From Lolium rigidum (Eukaryota; Streptophyta; Magnoliopsida; Poales; Poaceae): a DNA stretch of 64,000 bases. A program made the translations under genes and the position numbers. This document shows positions 48,022 through 61,685 of the stretch, piece by piece; the first letter of the stretch is position 1; each line of letters opens with the position of its first letter. The notes under the pieces are model-generated. The model worked only from the letters and a program-made list of their open reading frames with translations. It searched no databases and was not told the origin of the DNA. The stretch is taken from NCBI RefSeq assembly GCF_022539505.1, contig NC_061514.1, positions 38,221,769 to 38,285,768 on the forward strand, written 5' to 3'.

Positions 48022-50796
48022 TCTTCATCAACAAAGCAACATGTCATCTTTCTATGCACTATATTTTTATTGTTTCATACGCTATCTGTTGTTCTTGGAG
48101 AATCTTTATTTTTGTTTTTTTGTTTTGTTTTGTTTGCTGCAACATATGTTGAATCCTGGCACATTTGTTTTGGAGAAAGATCCACTCCGTTTTAATTGCA
48201 TAGAACGCTCTAATTTTCGTTGTTATTGTTCTGCGAGTGTTTTAGTTTTCTAGTACTGCGTTTAGCACTTGTTATTTCACTTGAATTTTGTTCAGAGCTC
48301 GTTAGTATTCTTTATTTATGTATGATTATCTCTCTGGTTCATAATGTATTTAATCTCTGAGAGCTATTTCAAATAAGTTGATTGGTGTTGAATACGAGTA
48401 AAATGTTTCATGACTATAGTGATGCAAAAGGAAGCTTGTCTAGACTGTGGCATAGACTTTGGCATGTAATGTTTGATGTTATTCTTGTCATATGCTTAGT
48501 ATTTATTGTTGTAGCATGACTTGTTTCAAATAGCTTAGAGTGCATAATGTGTCATTGAAAGAATCATGTGTTGTTTCCATCATAAAAGCATAATATTGTG
48601 GTATTCTCCTTTGATGTTTTATTGGGTTGACTTGGCGCATGCTTATACCATATTATGACTATAACCAGTCAACTAAAGCCTCTATGATCATTTAGTTTTT
48701 GACTTGTAATATCACTTTATGCTTTTATTAACAATTTTTTGTCTCTATGCATGATTATGGCCATTATTGCTCCCTTAGTTGGTCGCTCCTAGTTTTTTGC
48801 TAGCTTTTGCCTGTACTGAGTATGAACTCTATCGTGCATCCAACCACTAAAAAACCAAAGTTTGCCAATTGTTTCCACCATATATACCTACTAGCATTAT
48901 TTCTTTTCCAAGTATATTCATCATGTTTTTAGTTATCTTCCAAATTAAATTTTAGCATGAGAAAATTAGTTAGTAAAGCTCTCACGAACTTGATGGCACA
49001 TTTACTTTCTTGCACTTAATAAACTTGATCATTGCGACTATCTTATGAAGTTTATATGTATGCAAATTGTGAGTTGGGAGTTAGCACAACCATGCTTTCA
49101 TGGGGAACACTTTCAACATTGCACTCATTCATATTTAGTTGATGTCATGTTCTTTTGTTTATGGATGCCTAGCGGTGCTAAATAAAATGGAAACTTGTAA
49201 GTCCATGGAGTTTGTATATGAGTTAGAGAAACACCTGGACAGCTAATCTTATCCATGCATCATTCATGGTGAAAATTTACAGCGAACCATAGTGAGCATT
49301 CTATGAATCATTTTCAATAAAAAGCTATACACATAGTAAATAAAAATTACTGAGATGCTCATTGTCTGTTTGTCTTGTTATTTTGGCATGGAATTGCTCC
49401 TACAAGAGTACTTCCATATCACCGGACAAGAGGTACGCCATTGGCGGTTCTCGATGATACATGTATACTAACAATGAAAATAACTTATTTGGGACCTAAG
49501 TTGAGTAGCATGAGGTTTAGGTACTCGTATTCAAGGGGCATGAGATTCTCAACTTGGGATTTGTCAAGCATATAGCTCATATTTGCCATCACATTAACTT
49601 TAACCATTCAAGATGCTTATGATAGGGGCAATGAGAGCTCAAAGCTAATGAGTACCATACTTTTTGGAAGGTTTATAAAACTTGTTAATCTTGCTTAGTC
49701 TGCAAAGAGTCTTTCTTTTAATTTTATGATGAGTATTCATCTTCTTCTTTATTCACCAATTAAGAGAGCATAGTTGTCATTCTTAGTGCAACGCGCATAG
49801 TCCCAAAATTATTGTTGATTGATTCATGATTATGCTATTGCTTGTTCTTGTTATCACCAGAATTTGACCGAGTCATAGGTGGGCCGCGATCAAGATTGGG
49901 CTTGAAGTATATACATGGAAGAAATACGTGAACCGGCCTTGTACACGAAGTTTGGGCTAGTTTGCCCTTGTATCTGTAAATCTAGTAGGATACGTGTCGG
50001 TTAGTTAGAGTATGGCTCGTGCACGGTTGGGATTATTCCCACATTAGAAAGTCTACGGACTATAAATATGTATCTAGGGTTATCAAGAAAGACAACAATC
50101 ACGTTCATCACAAACCAATCTTGGCGCATCGCCGACCCCTTGTTTCGAGGGTTTCTTCGGGTAAGCATCATGCTGCCTAGATCGCATCTTGCGATCTAGG
50201 CGAGTATACGTTTATTCGTTGTTCATGCGTTGCTCGTACTGAAGCCTTTTTGATGGCGAGCAACGTAGTTATCATAGATGTGTTAGGGTTAGCATTGTTC
50301 TACCGTGCTACATGCTTCCGTCCATGCAACCCTTAGACGTCTAGTCGTCCTTACGCCTTTCTTAGGTGTAAGGGCGTCACCTTGCTTGATCATTGTTTAC
50401 TAGATCCGATCCGTTATGATTGCTCCTTTATTCTTCAAGGATTAGTTTAATATCTGCATAGTTAGGCCTTACAAACGGGTTGAATGATCCAGTGGTACGT
50501 AGGGTGTAGTTTGCTAACCCTAGACAAGATGTTCCGGGATCAACTTAATGTTGGTTTTTAGGCCTTGTCTAGGGTCGGATTATTATCACCGTGCGTAGCT
50601 GCCGGGCTCAATCACGAGTAGGATGTTCCGATTATGTGGTGAAAACCCTAAATCGTCGTAGGTCGTTTTAGCTACATATTGATCAAGCAGGACCACCATG
50701 TGATCGTAGACCTCATACGAACCATGGGTGGATCGGCTCCTTGAGCCGATTCACGGACAACCCGAGAGCCGATCGAGGCTCGTATTTAATGTTTAC

Positions 50797-52395
50797 CGAT
50801 GGCGTGTATTTCACACGTTCGTTGGGCAACCCCAAGAGGAAGGTATGATGCGCACAAGCAAGCAAGTTTTCCCTCAGAAAGAAACCAAGGTTTATCGAAC
50901 CAGGAGGAGCCAAGAAGCACGTTGAAGGTTGATGGCGGCGAGATGTAGTGCGGCGCAACACCAGGGATTCCGGCGCCAACGTGGAACCTGCACAACACAA
51001 CCAAGATACTTTGCCCCAACGAAACAGTGAGGTTGTCAATCTCACCGGCTTGCTGTAACAAAGAGTTAACCGTATTGTGTGGAAGATGATTGTTTGCGAA
51101 AAACAATAGAACAAGTATTGCAGTAGATTGTATTTCAAGTAAAGAGAATTGGACCGGGGTCCACAGTTCACTAGAGGTGTCTCTCCCATAAGACGAACAA
51201 GCATGTTGGGTGAACAAATTACAGTTGGGCAATTGACAAATAAAGAGAGCATGACAATGCACATACATATCATGATGAGTATAGTGAGATTTAATTGGGC
51301 ATTACGACAAAGTACATAGACCGCCATCCAACCGCATCTATGCCTAAAAAGTCCACCTTCAGAGTTATCATCCGAACCCCCTCCAAGTATTAAGTTGCAA
51401 GCAACTGTACAATTGCATTAAGTATGGTGCGTAATGTAATCAACAACTACATCCTTAGACATAGCATCAATGTTTTATCCCTAGTGGCAACAAGACAACA
51501 CAACCTTAGAACTTTCTCGTCATCGTCCTGGTGTCAATGCAGGCATGAACCCACTATCGAGCATAAGTACTCCCTCTTGGAGTTACAAGCATCTACTTGG
51601 CCGGAGCATCTACTAGTAACGGAGAGCATGCAAGATCATAAACAACACATAAGCATAACTTTGATAATCAACATAACAAGTATTCTCTATTCATCGGATC
51701 CCAACAAACGCAACATATAGAATTACGGATAGATGATCTTGATCATGTTAGGCAGCTCACAAGATCCGACAATGATAGCACAATGGGGAGAAGACAACCA
51801 TCTAGCTACTGCTATGGACCCATAGTCCAGGGGTAGACTACTCACACATCACACCGGAGGCGACCATGGCGGCGTAGAGTCCTCCGGGAGATGATTCCCC
51901 TCTCCGGCGAGGTGCCGGAGGCGATCTCCCGGATCCCCCGAGATGGGATCGGCGGCGGCGGCGTCTCCGGAAGGTTTTCCGTATCGTGGTTCTCGGTACC
52001 GGGGTTTTCGTCACGGAGGCTATTTGTAGGCGGAAGGGCAGAGTCGGGGGCCGGACGAGGGGGCCACACCATAGGCGGCGCGGGCCCCCCGGGCCGCGCC
52101 GCCACGTGGTGTCGCCACCTCGTGGCCCCACTTCGTGTGTTCTTCGGTCTTCCGGAAGCTCCGTGGAAAAATAGGCCCCCGGGCTTTGATTTCGTCCAAT
52201 TCCGAGAATATTTCCTTACTAGGATTTCTGAAACCAAAAACAGCAGAAAACAAAGAATCGGCACTTCGGCATCTTGTTAATAGGTTAGTTCCGTAAAATG
52301 CACGAATATGACATAAAGTGTGCATAAAACATGTAGATAACATCAATAATGTGGCATGGAACATAAGAAATTATCGATACGTCGGAGACGTATCA
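50797..52395 (-). repeat. 3' LTR of element C
   Basis: 1599 bp. On the minus strand it starts TGATACGTCTCCGACG; its far end is mutated to CG. It shares its full length with the LTRs of elements A and D, apart from the last bases (CGCCATCA against CGCATCA). Confidence 0.9.
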
Positions 52396-54281
52396 GCATC
52401 CCCAAGCTTAGTTCTCGCTCGTCCCGAGCGAGGTAAAACGATAACACGGATAATTTCCGGAGTGACATGCCATCATAATCTTGATCATACTATTTGTAAA
52501 GCTTATGTTGTGAATGCAGCGATCAAAACAATGTGTATGACATGAGTAAACAAGTGAATCATATAGCAAAGACTTTTCATGAATAGCACTTCAAGACAAG
52601 CATCAATAAGTCTTGCATAAGAGTTAACTCATAAAGCAATAATTCAAAGTAAAGGTATTGAAGCAACACAAAAGAAGATTAAGTTTCAGCGGTTGCTTTC
52701 AACTTGTAACATGTATATCTCATGGATATTGTCAACATAGAGTAATATAATAAGTGCAATAAGCAAGTATGTAGGAATCAATGCACAGTTCACACAAGTG
52801 TTTGCTTCTTGAGGTGGAGAGAAATAGGTGAACCGACTCAACATTGAAAGTAAAAGAATGGTCCTCATAGAGGAAAAGCATCGATTGCTATATTTGTGCT
52901 AGAGCTTTGATTTTGAAAACATGAAACAATTTTGTCAACGGTAGTAATAAAGCATATGCATCATGTAAATTATATCTTATAAGTTGCAAGCCTCATGCAT
53001 AGTGTACTAATAGTGCCCGCACCTTGTCCTAATTAGCTTGGACTACCTGGATTATCACCGCAATACATATGCTTTAACCAAGTATCACAAAGGGGTACCT
53101 CTATGCCGCTCGTACAAAGGTCTAAGGAGAAAGCTCGCATTTGGATTTCTCGCTTTTGATTATTCTCAACTTAGACATCCATACCGGGACAACATAGACA
53201 ACGGATAATGGACTCCTCTTTTAATGCTTTAAGCATTCAACAACAATTAATTCTTTTCTCATTAGAGATTTGAGGATGTTTGTCCAAAACTGAAACTTCC
53301 ACCATGGAACATGGCTTTAGTTAGCGGCCCAATGTTCTTCTCTCACAATATGCATGCTCAAACCATTCAACTCGGAGTAGATCGCCCTTACTTCGTACAA
53401 GACGAACATGCATAGCAACTCACATGAAATTCAACAATGAGTTGATGGCGTTCCCAGCAAACATGGTTATCGCACAACAAGCAACTTAATAAGAGATAAA
53501 GTGCATAATTACATATTCAATACCACAATAGTTTTTAAGCTATTTGTCCCATGAGCTATATATTGCAAAGGTGAATGATGGAATTTTAAAGGTAGCACTC
53601 AAGCAATTTACTTTGGAATGGCTGGAAAATACCATGTAGTAGGTAGGTATGGTGGACACAAATGGCATAGTGGTTGGCTCAAGTATTTTGGATGCATGAG
53701 AAGTATTCCCTCTCGATACAATGGTTTAGGCTAGCAAGGCTTATTTGAAACAAACACAAGGATGAACCGGTGCAGCAAAACTCACATAAAAGACATATTG
53801 AAAACATTATAAGACTCTACACCGTCTTCCTTGTTGTTCAAACTCAATACTAGAAATTATCTAGACCTTAGAGAAACCAAATATGCAAACCAAATTTTAG
53901 CATGCTCTATGTATTTCTTCATTAATGGGTGCAAAGCATATGATGCAAGAGCTTAATCATGAGCACAACAATTGCCAAGTATCACATTACCCAAGACATT
54001 TATAGCAATTACTACATGTATCATTTTCCAATTCCAACCATATAACAATTTAACGAAGGAGAAACTTCGCCATGAATACTATGAGTAGAAACCAAGGACA
54101 TACTTGTCCATATGCTACAGCGGAGCGTGTCTCTCTCCCATAAAGTGAATGCTAGGATCCATTTTATGCAAACAAAACAAAAAACAAAAACAAACCGACG
54201 CTCCAAGAAAAAGCACATAAGATGTGATGGAATAAAAATATAGTTTCAGGGGAGGAACCTGATAATGTTGTCGATGAAGAA

Positions 54282-54302
54282 GGGGATGCCTTGGGCATCC
54301 CC
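54282..54302. other. Conserved hairpin in element C tail
   Basis: Perfect 9-bp arms as in element A, read on the minus strand, with flanking taagcttggggatgc motifs. Confidence 0.75.
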
Positions 54303-55002
54303 AAGCTTAGACGCTTGAGTCTTCTTGATATATGCAGGGGCGAACCACCGGGTGCATCCCCAAGCTTAGAGCTTTCACTCTCCTTGATCATGTTGCATCA
54401 TACTCCTCTCTTGATCCTTGAAAACTTCCTCCACACCAAACTCGAAACAACTCATTAGAGGGTTAGTGCACAATATAAATTGACATATTCAGAGGTGACA
54501 CAGTCATTCTTAACACTTCTGGACATTGCATAATGCTACTGGACATTAGTGGATCAAAGAAATTCATCCAACATAGCGAAAGAGGCAATGCGAAATAAAA
54601 GGCAGAATCTGTCAAAACAGAACAGTTCGTATTGACGAATTTTAAAATGGCACCAGACTTGCTCAAATGAAAATGCTCAAATTGAATGAAAGTTGCATAC
54701 ATATCTGAGGATCATGCACGTAAATTGGCTTAATTTTCTGAGTTACCTACAGGGAGGTGGACCCAGATTCGTGACAGCAAAGAAATCTGGAACTGTGCAG
54801 TAATCCAAATCTAGTACTTACTTTTCTATCAACGGCTTAACTTGGCACAACAAAACACAAAACTAAGATAAGGAGAGGTTGCTACAGTAGTAAACAACTT
54901 CCAAGACACAAAATAAAAACAAAGTACTGTAGGTAAAAACATGGGTTGTCTCCCATAAGCGCTTTTCTTAACGCCTTTCAGCCTAGGCGCGTAAAGTGTG
55001 TA

Positions 55003-57149
55003 TCAAGTATTATCAAGAGATGAAGTGTCAACATCATAATTTGTTCTCATAATAGAGTCAAAAGGTACCTTCATTCTCTTTCTAGGGAAGTGTTCCATAC
55101 CTTTCTTGAGAGGAAATTGATATTTTATATTACCTTCCTTCATATCAATGGTAGCACCAACAAGTTCAAGAAAAGGTCTTCCCAATATAATGGGACAAGA
55201 TGCATTGCATTCAATATCCAAGACAACAAAATCAACAGGAACAAGGTTATTGTTAACGGTAATGCGAACATTATCAACTTTACCCAAAGGTTTCTTTGTA
55301 GAATGATCAGCAAGATTAACATCCAAATAACAATTTTTCAGCGGTGGCAAGTCAAGCATATTATAAATTTTCTTAGGCATAACGAAATACTTGCACCAAG
55401 ATCACATAAAGCATTACAATCAAAATCTTTAACCTTCATCTTAATGATGGGCTCCCAACCATCCTCTAGCTTTTTAGGAATAGAGGCTTCACGCTCTAGT
55501 TTCTCTTCTCTAGCTTTTATGAGAGCATTTGTAATATGATGCGTGAAAGCCAAATTTATAGCACTAGCATTAGGACTTTTAGCAAGTTTTTGCAAGAACT
55601 TTATAACTTCAGAGATGTGGCAATCATCAAAATTCAAACCATTATAATCTAAAGCAATGGGATCATCATCCCCAATGTTGGAAAAAATTTCAGCAGACTT
55701 TATCACGAGCAGTTTCAGCAGCTTTAGCAGTTTCAGTGCAGTTTTTCGCGCTTTGCATTAGAAGTGGAAACATTGCTAACACCAATTCTTTTATTAGTAT
55801 GAGTAGAAGGTGCAGCAACATGTGTAGCATTAGCATTACTAGTGGTGGTAATAGTCCAAACTTTAGCTATATTCTTCTCTTTAGCTAGTTTTTCATTTTC
55901 TTCTCTATCCCACCTAGCACGCAGTTCAGCCATTAATCTTATATTCTCATTAATTCTAACTTGAATGGCATTTGCTGTAGTAGTAATTTTATCATCTAAA
56001 TCCTCAGGTTTAGCAGCCATTTTATTAATTAAAGAAGATTGTGATGCAGACATGTATGAGATTCGGTTTTCAGCATTAGCAAGTTTAGTTTGCAACCCCG
56101 AGATCTCCCTATTCAGATTTTCAAGTTGATTCCCTATATTCTTCAACAAGGTAGATTGCTCATTCAATGTTTTAGTAAACAATTTATTTTGCTCATATTG
56201 TGATTGCATAAAGCTCTTAGTGGATCTTTCAATTTCTAGTATCTTCTCTTCATTAGGTGAAACATATCTACCATGAGAATCATTAGCGGGATATGGCCTA
56301 GAATCATTGTAATTGTTATTTTTAATGAAATTCACATCAACATATTCTTTTTGAGCAACCAATGACGCTAACGGAACATTATTATAATTAACATTAGGCC
56401 TACCACTCGCAAGCATAGACATAATAGCATCAATCTTATCACTCAAAGTAGAGGTTTCTTCGACGAATTTACCTTCTTACCTTGTGGAGCTCTTTCCGTG
56501 TGCCATTCAGAGTAGTTGATCATCATATTATCAAGAAGCTTTGTTGCTTCACCAAGAGTGATGGACATAAAGGTACCTCCAAGCAGCTGAATCCAATAAA
56601 TTCCGTGAAGAAAAATTTAGTCCCGCATAGAAGGTTTGGATGATCATCCAAGTAGTCACTCCATGGGTTGGGCAATTTTTAACCAGAGATTTCATTCTTT
56701 CCCAAGCTTGAGCAACATGTTCAAGTATCTAATTGTTTAAAATTCATTATGCTACTCCTCAAAGATATAATTTTAGCAGGGGATAATATCTACCAATAAA
56801 AGCATCCTTGCATTTAGTCCATGAATCAATACTATTCTTAGGCAAGAGATAGCAACCAATCTTTAGCTCTTCCTCTTAATGAGAAAGGGAACAATTTTAG
56901 TTTAATAATATCACCATCTACATCTTTATATTTTTGCATTTCACATAGTTCAACAAAATTATTGAGATGGGCAGCAGCATCATCAGAACTAATTCCAGAA
57001 AATTGATTGTTCATAACAAGATTAAGTAAAGCAGGTTTAATTTCAAAGAATTCTGCTGTAGTAGCAGGTGGAGCAATAGGTGTGCATAAGAAATCATTAT
57101 TATTTGTGGTTGTGAAGTCACACAACTTAGTATTTTCAGCGTTGGCCAT
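55003..57149 (-). pseudogene. Athila-type gag and protease of element C, frameshifted
   Basis: Gag forms the capsid-like particle and the retropepsin cleaves it. The N-terminus MANAENTKLCDFTT (57149) leads into a gag core with AAAHLNNFVELCEM and LFPFSLRGRAKDWL, the typical plant Gypsy gag motif. A helical, probably coiled-coil region follows (56446-55733, for example KNIGNQLENLNREISGLQTK). The protease active site is CDLGAS in the 55338-55706 frame, then IILGRPFLELVGA in 55003-55380, near the usual retropepsin C-terminal ILGRPFL motif. At least three frame breaks separate these parts. The last frame stops at TSSLDNT and no reverse transcriptase follows. The same C-terminal codons end the 214-aa ORFs of elements A and D. 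Confidence 0.85.
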
Positions 57150-57373
57150 TTTAGCAACAGTAAATAAAGCAAACTAGATAAAGTAAATGCAAGTAACTAA
57201 TTTTTTTGTATTTTTGATATAGCAAACAAGATAACAAATAAAGTAAAACTAGCAACTAATTTTTTTGTATTTTGATTTAGTGCAGCAAACAAAGTAGTAA
57301 ATAAAACTAAGCAAGACAAAAACAAAGTAAAGAGATTGAGAAGTGGAGACTCCCCTTGCAGCGTGTCTTGATC

Positions 57374-57464
57374 TCCCCGGCAACGGCGCCAGAAAAAGAG
57401 CTGTTGCCGTGGGAGGCAATTCTCTGTGGTGTAGCTTTTCTTCAGTTCCCCGGCAACGGCGCCA
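57374..57464 (-). other. Duplicated primer binding site of element C
   Basis: On the minus strand tggcgccgttgccgggga occurs at 57447-57464, next to the LTR, and again at 57374-57391, 73 bases further in. Both are preceded by gctctttttc. The inner copy is followed by gatcaagacacgctgcaagg, as in elements A and D, so it is the ancestral one. About 45 unrelated bases separate the duplicated segments. Confidence 0.88.
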
Positions 57465-57475
57465 GAAAAAGAGCT

Positions 57476-59069
57476 TGATGGCGTGTATTTCACACGTTCG
57501 TTGGGCAACCCCAAGAGGAAGGTATGATGCGCACAGCAGCAAGTTTTCCCTCAGAAAGAAACCAAGGTTTATCGAACCAGGAGGAGCCAAGAAGCACGTT
57601 GAAGGTTGATGGCGGCGAGATGTAGTGCGGCGCAACACCAGGGATTCCGGCGCCAACGTGGAACCCGCACAACACAACCAAGATACTTTGCCCCAACGAA
57701 ACAATGGAGGTTGTCAATCTCACCGGCTTGCTGTAACAAAGAGTTAACCGTATTGTGTGGAAGATGATTGTTTGCGTAGAAAACAGTAGAACAAGTATTG
57801 CAAGAGATTGTATTTCAAGTAAAGAGAATTGGACCGGGGTCCACAGCTTCACTAGAGGTGTCTCTCCCATAAGACGAACAAGCATGTTGGGTGAACAAAT
57901 TACAGCTTGGGCAATTGACAAATAAAGAGAGCATGACAATGCACATACATATCATGATGAGTATAGTGAGATTTAATTGGGCATTACGACAAAGTACATA
58001 GACCGCCATCCAACCGCATCTATGCCTAAAAAGTCCACCTTCAGGTTATCATCCGAACCCCTCCAGCATTAAGTTGCAAGCAACGGACAATTGCATTAAG
58101 TATGGTGCGTAATGTAATCAACAACTACATCCTTAGACATAGCATCAATGTTTTATCCCTAGTGGCAACAAGACAACACAACCTTAGAACTTTCTCGTCA
58201 CCGTCCTGGTGTCAATGCAGCATGAACCCACTATCGAGCATAAGTACTCCTCTTGGAGTTACAAGCATCTACTTGGCCGAGCATCTACTAGTAACGGAGA
58301 GCATGCAAGATCATAAACAACACATAAGCATAACTTTGATAATCAACATAACAAGTATTCTCTATTCATCTGATCCCAACAAACGCAACATATAGAATTA
58401 CGTATAGATGATCTTGATCATGTTAGGCAGCTCACAAGATCCGACAATGATAGCACAATGGGGAGAAGACAACCATCTAGCTACCGCTATGGACCCATAG
58501 TCCAGGGGTAGACTACTCACACATCACACCGGAGGCGACCATGGCGGCGTAGAGTCCTCCCGGGAGATGATTCCCCTCTCCGGCAGGGTGCCGGAGGCGA
58601 TCTCCCGGATCCCCCGAGATGGGATCGGCGGCGGCGGCGTCTCCGGAAGGTTTTCCGTATCGTGGTTCTCGGCACCGGGGTTTTCGTCACGGAGGCTATT
58701 TGTAGGCGGAAGGGCGAGTCGGGGGCCGCACGAGGGGGCCACACCATAGGGCGGCGCGGGCCCCCCGGGCCGCGCCGCCACGTGGTGTCGCCACCTCGTG
58801 GCCCCACTTCGTGTGTTCTTCGGTCTTCCGGAAGCTCCGTGGAAAAATAGGCCCCCGGGCTTTGATTTCGTCCAATTCCGAGATTATTTCCTTACTAGGA
58901 TTTCGAAACCAAAAACAGCAGAAAACAAGAATCGGCACTTCGGCATCTTGTTAATAGGTTAGTTCCAGAAAATGCACGAATATGACATAAAGTGTGCATA
59001 AAACATGTAGATAACATCAATAATGTGGCATGGAACATAAGAAATTATCGATACGTCGGAGACGTATCA
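57476..59069 (-). repeat. 5' LTR of element C
   Basis: 1594 bp, nearly identical to the 3' LTR, with intact TGATGGCGTG and GACGTATCA termini on the plus strand. Confidence 0.9.
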
Positions 59070-59294
59070 TTTACGTGTATGCCATGCAGGAAACTAAGTG
59101 AAGCGAATCCATCACCTTCCTGATCAGGTATAGATCAGGTGGCACGCCCTTGCACCAGCATCGGGACGTGTGTACCAGGAGCTTTGCGGGCCGTCGCTCG
59201 GAGGGACCTGGGCCAGCCGCAGCCCTAAGGTTGTTCCCGGCTCTTCATGTTGCCAGCCGTAGCTCGCCGGTGAGTTTCGGACGCCAACACATTC

Positions 59295-59312
59295 TGGCAT
59301 GCCCGGTGGGAC
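59295..59312 (+). other. Primer binding site of the Gypsy host element
   Basis: tggcatgcccggtgggac, five bases after the LTR end aaca. It differs from the Athila-type site, so this element uses another tRNA primer. Confidence 0.6.
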
Positions 59313-59350
59313 AGTCTTCGACATCAACTGCATCGCCATCTACGTCTGAG

Positions 59351-60064
59351 ATGGTGGAAGGTACTCCAGTCACGTACGAGGATCTGCCCGAGGAGCTCAA
59401 GAAGAAGTATGACGACGTCAAAGCTATCCTCGAAGCCGACCTCATCGGCTCTTTCCACAGGACCCGCTCGCACGCGCATCGGTGGAGAGGGTTCACACCG
59501 AAGGCGCGCTCGATGGAGTGGACCTGTCCACCCCTTCGAAGAACGCACCAGGTCCTTGCGCCAGGAGATCAATTTCATGGTAGCTCATTCGCTACACCGC
59601 CATTCCGAGAGCCTCGGTGAACACTTTGGAGCGTGTCGCCCTTCGGGTGCTCCATGAAATCTTGAGGCATCAGTACTCTCCGTCAGGACCTGCTCTAGGG
59701 ACTCACCAAGGAGAGCTACCACTCCGGAGCCGACCACCGCTGCCGTTCGCGCTGGCAGCACCAGAGGTGCTGAGTACACCGGCATTCGTCCTCTACAAGA
59801 TCGGTGGTGATCCTAGCGATTACCAGTTCTTGTATGAGGCGCCTAAGGAGATCCCTCACGGATACACGTGCACATACGTGCCAGACAGCAGTAACTGGGC
59901 ACTCACGAACCAGGCTGCAATAGCAGGGACTTCCGGAACAGCAGGAGGAGCCTCTGGATCAGATCTTGAGAAGCTGACGTGGCTAGCTAAGTATGCCACT
60001 CCGACGAACGTCCAGAGCCCAACTACTGCAGCTAGCTCAGATCTTGAGAAGCAAGCGTGGCTGG
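59351..60064 (+). pseudogene. Gypsy gag N-terminus, frameshifted and cut by element D
   Basis: Starts MVEGTPVTYEDLPEELKKKY and continues EADLIGSFHRTRSHA, EERTRSLRQEINFMVAHSL, VALRVLHEILRHQYSPSG, YKIGGDPSDYQFLYEAPKE and a repeated EKxxWLxKYATP motif, a gag type common in Triticeae Gypsy elements. At least two frameshifts occur (near 59495 and 59620). Element D inserts after KQAWLV, so the capsid core and all of pol are displaced beyond the window. Confidence 0.8.
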
Positions 60065-61657
60065 TGATACGTCTCCGACGTATCGATAATTTCTTGTGTT
60101 CCATGCCACATTATTGATGATATCTACATGTTTTATGCACACTTTATGTCATATTCGTGCATTTTCTGGAACTAACCTATTAACAAGATGCTGAAGTGCC
60201 GCATGTCGTTTTCGCTGTTTTTGGTTTCAGTATATCCTAGTAACGAAATATTCTCGGAATTGGACGAAATCAACGCCCGTGGTCCTATTTTGCCACGAAG
60301 CTTCCGTAAGACCGAAGAGGAGACGAAGTGGGGCCACGAGGTGGCCACACCCTAGGGCGGCGCGGCCTCGGCCCTTGGCCGCGCCGACCTGTAGTGTGGG
60401 GCCCTCGTGTGGCCCCCTGACCTGCCCTTCCGCCTACTTAAAGCCTCCGTCGCGAAACCCCCAGTACCGAGAGCCACGATACGTAAAACCTTCCAGAGAC
60501 GCCGCCGCCGCCAATCCCATCTTGGGGGATTTAGGAGATCTCCTCCGGCACCCTGCCGGAGAGGGGAATCATCTCCCGGAGGAGTCTACGCCGCCATGGT
60601 CGCCTCCGGAGTGATGTGTGAGTAGTCTACCCCTGGACTATGGGTCCATAGCAGTAGCTAGATGGTTGTCTTCTCCCCATTGTGCTTAATTGTCTGGTCT
60701 TGTGAGCTGCCGAACATGATCAAGATCATCTATCTCGTAATTCTATACGTTGTGTTTGTTGGGATCCGATGAATAGAGAATACTTGTTATGTTGATTATC
60801 AATTTATATCTATGTGTTGTTTATGATCTTGCATGCTCTCCGTTACTAGTAGATGCTCTGGCCAAGTAGATGCTTGTAACTCCAAGAGGGAGTATTTATG
60901 CTCGATAGTGGGTTCATGTCTCCGTGAATCTGGGAAGTGACGTAAATCTCTAAGATTATGGATGTGTCTGTTGCCACTAGGGATAAAACATTGGTGCTAT
61001 GTTCGAGGATGTAGTTACCGATTACATTACGCGCAATACTTAATGCAATTGTCCGTTGTTAGCAACTTAATACTCGGAGGGGTTCGGATGATAACCTCGA
61101 AGGTGGACTTTTTAGGCATAGATGCATGCTGGATAGCGGTCTATGTACTTTGTCGTAATGCCCAATTAAATCTCACTATACTCATCATAATATGTATGTG
61201 CATGGTCATGCCCTCTTTATTTGTCAATTGCCCAACCGTAATTTGTTCACCCAACATGCTGTTTATCTTATGGGAGAGACACCTCTAGTGAACTGTGGAC
61301 CCCGGTCCAATTCTCTATACTGAAATACAATCTACTGCAATACTTGTTTTACTGTTTTTTGCAAACAATAATCTTCCACACAATACGGTTAATCCTTTGT
61401 TACAGCAAGCCGGTGAGATTGACAACCTCACTGTTTCGTTGGGGCAAAGTACTTTGGTTGTGTTGTGCAGGTTCCACGTTGGCGCCGGAATCTCTGGTGT
61501 TGCGCCGCACTACATCCCGCCGCCATCAACCTTCAACGTGCTTCTTGACTCCTACTGGTTCGATTAAACCTTGGTTTCTTACTGAGGGAAACTTGCCGCT
61601 GTGCGCATCACACCTTCCTCTTGGGGTTCCCAACGGACGTGTCAACTACACGCATCA
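60065..61657 (+). repeat. 5' LTR of element D
   Basis: 1593 bp, TGATACGTCTCC to CACGCATCA. It is more diverged from the element A LTRs than those are from each other, so A and D are separate insertions. Confidence 0.88.
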
Positions 61658-61667
61658 AGCAAATTTC

Positions 61668-61685
61668 TGGCGCCGTTGTCGGGGA
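61668..61685 (+). other. Primer binding site of element D
   Basis: tggcgccgttgtcgggga, one base different from the consensus (gtc for gcc). Confidence 0.85.

Larger units (their letters stand above)
45660..49848 (+). mobile_element. Old Athila-like copy of the element B type, truncated
   Basis: A 5'-truncated LTR (about 45660-46385) aligns with the last 720 or so bases of the element B LTR and ends gtagacatca. It is followed by a primer binding site, a decayed homologue of the 259-aa ORF (46548-47322), and a 3' tail with a hairpin at 48001-48021. Heavy divergence and several stops show it is much older than elements A-D. The Gypsy element at 49849 cuts it before its 3' LTR. Confidence 0.75.
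50797..59069 (-). mobile_element. Element C: Athila-like LTR retrotransposon with gag-protease only
   Basis: LTRs at 50797-52395 and 57476-59069 are minus-oriented. The perfect duplication tttac lies at 50792-50796 and 59070-59074. The interior (5.08 kb) has gag and protease coding on the minus strand (57149-55003), broken by frameshifts, then directly the shared 3' tail (55002-52396). Reverse transcriptase, RNase H and integrase are absent, so it is not autonomous. The left LTR end is CG instead of TG. The primer binding site is duplicated (57374-57391 and 57447-57464). It inserted into the 5' LTR of the Gypsy element. Confidence 0.93.

Noticed and set aside
50713..51327. 204-codon minus-strand frame and similar long frames at 18317, 23358, 57249 and 61344
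   Set aside because: All fall in corresponding U5 parts of LTRs in elements A, C and D. They vary in length and continue past the LTR ends, so they are not retained proteins.
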